Shown: positions 63,321-64,000 of the stretch, piece after piece
Position numbering within the stretch: position 1 is the first letter of the stretch
How the letters are laid out: each line of letters opens with the position of its first letter
Assembly (NCBI GenBank): GCA_020633315.1
Contig: JACKDV010000015.1
Location: 62,001-126,000 of the forward strand
DNA length: 64,000 nt
Source: Myxococcales bacterium
GTDB taxonomy: Bacteria; Myxococcota_A; Polyangia; Nannocystales; Nannocystaceae
Reading direction: 5' to 3'
Notes under the pieces: model-generated
The model's database searches: none
Told to the model about the DNA's origin: nothing
Seen by the model: only the letters and a program-made list of their open reading frames with translations
Program-made: the position numbers and the translations under genes

Positions 63321-64000
63321 TCAGGCCTTGGCATCGCCCGCGAGCAGCCGCCCGCGCTCGGTCACGAGCACGATGAGCGACGCGCCCAGCCCGAGGACCA
63401 CGAAGCCCAGCAGCAGCGGTCCGGTCGTCCCGTCGTAGGCTCGCCCGATGAGCCCCCCGATGAGCGCCGACAGGGTGGTGGTGGCGAAGCCATAGGCCGC
63501 CGAGGCGGTCCCGGCCACCCGACCCAGCGGCTCCATGGCGAGCGCGTTGAAGTTGGCGCCGATGAGGCCGAAGAACGCGAAGCAGGCGGTGAACAGCGGG
63601 TAGAACAGCCCGAAGCTCTCCCCGAGGATCTCGGTCAGGCCGTAGAGCGTGGCCGCCAGCAGGGTGAAGGCGATCAGCGCGAGGTGGCCGAGCCGTCGCA
63701 TCCCGAAGCGGGTGACGAGGCGCGAGTTGGCGAAGTTGGCGATCGCGAGCACGATGGCGATCCCCGCGAACCACAGCACGAAGTCGTCGCCCCGGCCGAA
63801 GACCTCGCGGAAGATCTGCTCGGAGGCGGAGAGGAAGGCGAACAGCGCCCCGAAGACCACCCCGCTGCCGAGCATGTAGCCGAAGGTGAGGCGGTTGCGG
63901 AGCACGCTGGCGTAGGCCCCCAGCGTGGCCCGCAGGCCGAAGGGGCGGCGACCGTCCTCGGGCAGGGTCTCCGGCAGGCGCACGGCGGTCCACAGCATCA
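63321..64000 (-). CDS. Bcr/CflA-type MFS efflux transporter, 3' part (runs off the window)
   Basis: At least 226 residues of a larger protein whose 5' end is beyond base 64000. The visible part begins near WTAVRLPETLP, the cytoplasmic loop before helix 7 in Bcr/CflA drug-resistance MFS proteins, and contains six hydrophobic helices: FGYMLGSGVVFGALFAFLSA, FVLWFAGIAIVLAIANFA, LGHLALIAFTLLAATLYG, LFYPLFTACFAFFGLIGANF, AYGFATTTLSALIGGLIGRA and LLLGFVVLGLGASLIVLVTE. The segment NALAMEPLGRVAGTASAAYG is characteristic of the family. It would export small hydrophobic compounds using the proton gradient. It ends 32 bases before the PH-like gene start. Confidence 0.88.
   Translation of the reverse strand, partial: MLWTAVRLPETLPEDGRRPFGLRATLGAYASVLRNRLTFGYMLGSGVVFGALFAFLSASEQIFREVFGRGDDFVLWFAGIAIVLAIANFANSRLVTRFGMRRLGHLALIAFTLLAATLYGLTEILGESFGLFYPLFTACFAFFGLIGANFNALAMEPLGRVAGTASAAYGFATTTLSALIGGLIGRAYDGTTGPLLLGFVVLGLGASLIVLVTERGRLLAGDAKA

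Overview
This window is very GC-rich, gene-dense DNA with almost every protein ORF biased to G/C at third codon positions. The gene content points to a myxobacterium (delta-proteobacterial lineage), most likely of the Nannocystis/Plesiocystis type. The reasons are: more than a dozen predicted lipoproteins with Ser/Thr/Gly-rich linkers behind the lipobox, a Myxococcus-type cysteine-rich repeat, Hanks-type Ser/Thr kinases with extracytoplasmic tails, a TonB/ExbB/ExbD/ExbD system in front of a TonB-dependent receptor, and orphan contact-dependent-type immunity genes. This is inference from content; no rRNA or tRNA gene was seen to confirm it.

Layout. 1-16.7 kb: lipoproteins (LamG/DUF2341, EF-hand-like, histidine-phosphatase, Cys-rich, beta-sandwich, VWA, SMP-30-like) mixed with housekeeping genes: an SthA-like flavin oxidoreductase, Sua5/TsaC, TesB, and an exported protein with the ATP-grasp domain of pyruvate phosphate dikinase. 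16.7-19.5 kb: aconitase. 19.6-20.7 kb: a proline-rich membrane protein broken by two frameshifts. 21.0-27.1 kb: a 1715-residue fusion of an SLC12-type cation-chloride cotransporter with a long unassigned region, an AAA/STAND-like ATPase and a winged helix, translationally coupled to an MscS-like channel. 27.1-33.8 kb: the accessory region, with an ISL3 element, a Cys-rich lipoprotein, orphan immunity genes (Imm49-like and a truncated Imm11-like gene) and an IS66-type element carrying a passenger gene. 33.8-38.9 kb: neutral ceramidase, a nucleotidyltransferase remnant, HrpB helicase and a lipoprotein.

39.0-47.2 kb: a co-directional cluster tonB-exbB-exbD-exbD-TonB receptor-beta-helix lipoprotein, with a divergent orphan OmpR/PhoB-type regulator; similar GTGAC/GTCAC inverted repeats lie at the regulator and upstream of the beta-helix gene. 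47.7-51.9 kb: aminopeptidase P and an APC transporter fused to two USP-like domains and a PTS EIIA domain. 52.1-62.2 kb: a seven-gene, one-direction operon in mirror order (lipoprotein, membrane protein, kinase, kinase, membrane protein, lipoprotein, lipoprotein), the best candidate here for an undescribed signalling system. 62.2-64 kb: two-iron 3-hydroxyanthranilate dioxygenase, a PH-like membrane protein and the 3' part of a Bcr/CflA-type MFS transporter.

A recurring anomaly is single-base frameshifts in short G/C runs (20516, 20546, 43948, 44567, 47437, 60282, 60908). They break six otherwise well-formed genes, including both exbD copies. Uncorrected sequence errors are the simplest explanation, so the affected genes are annotated over their full reconstructed spans.
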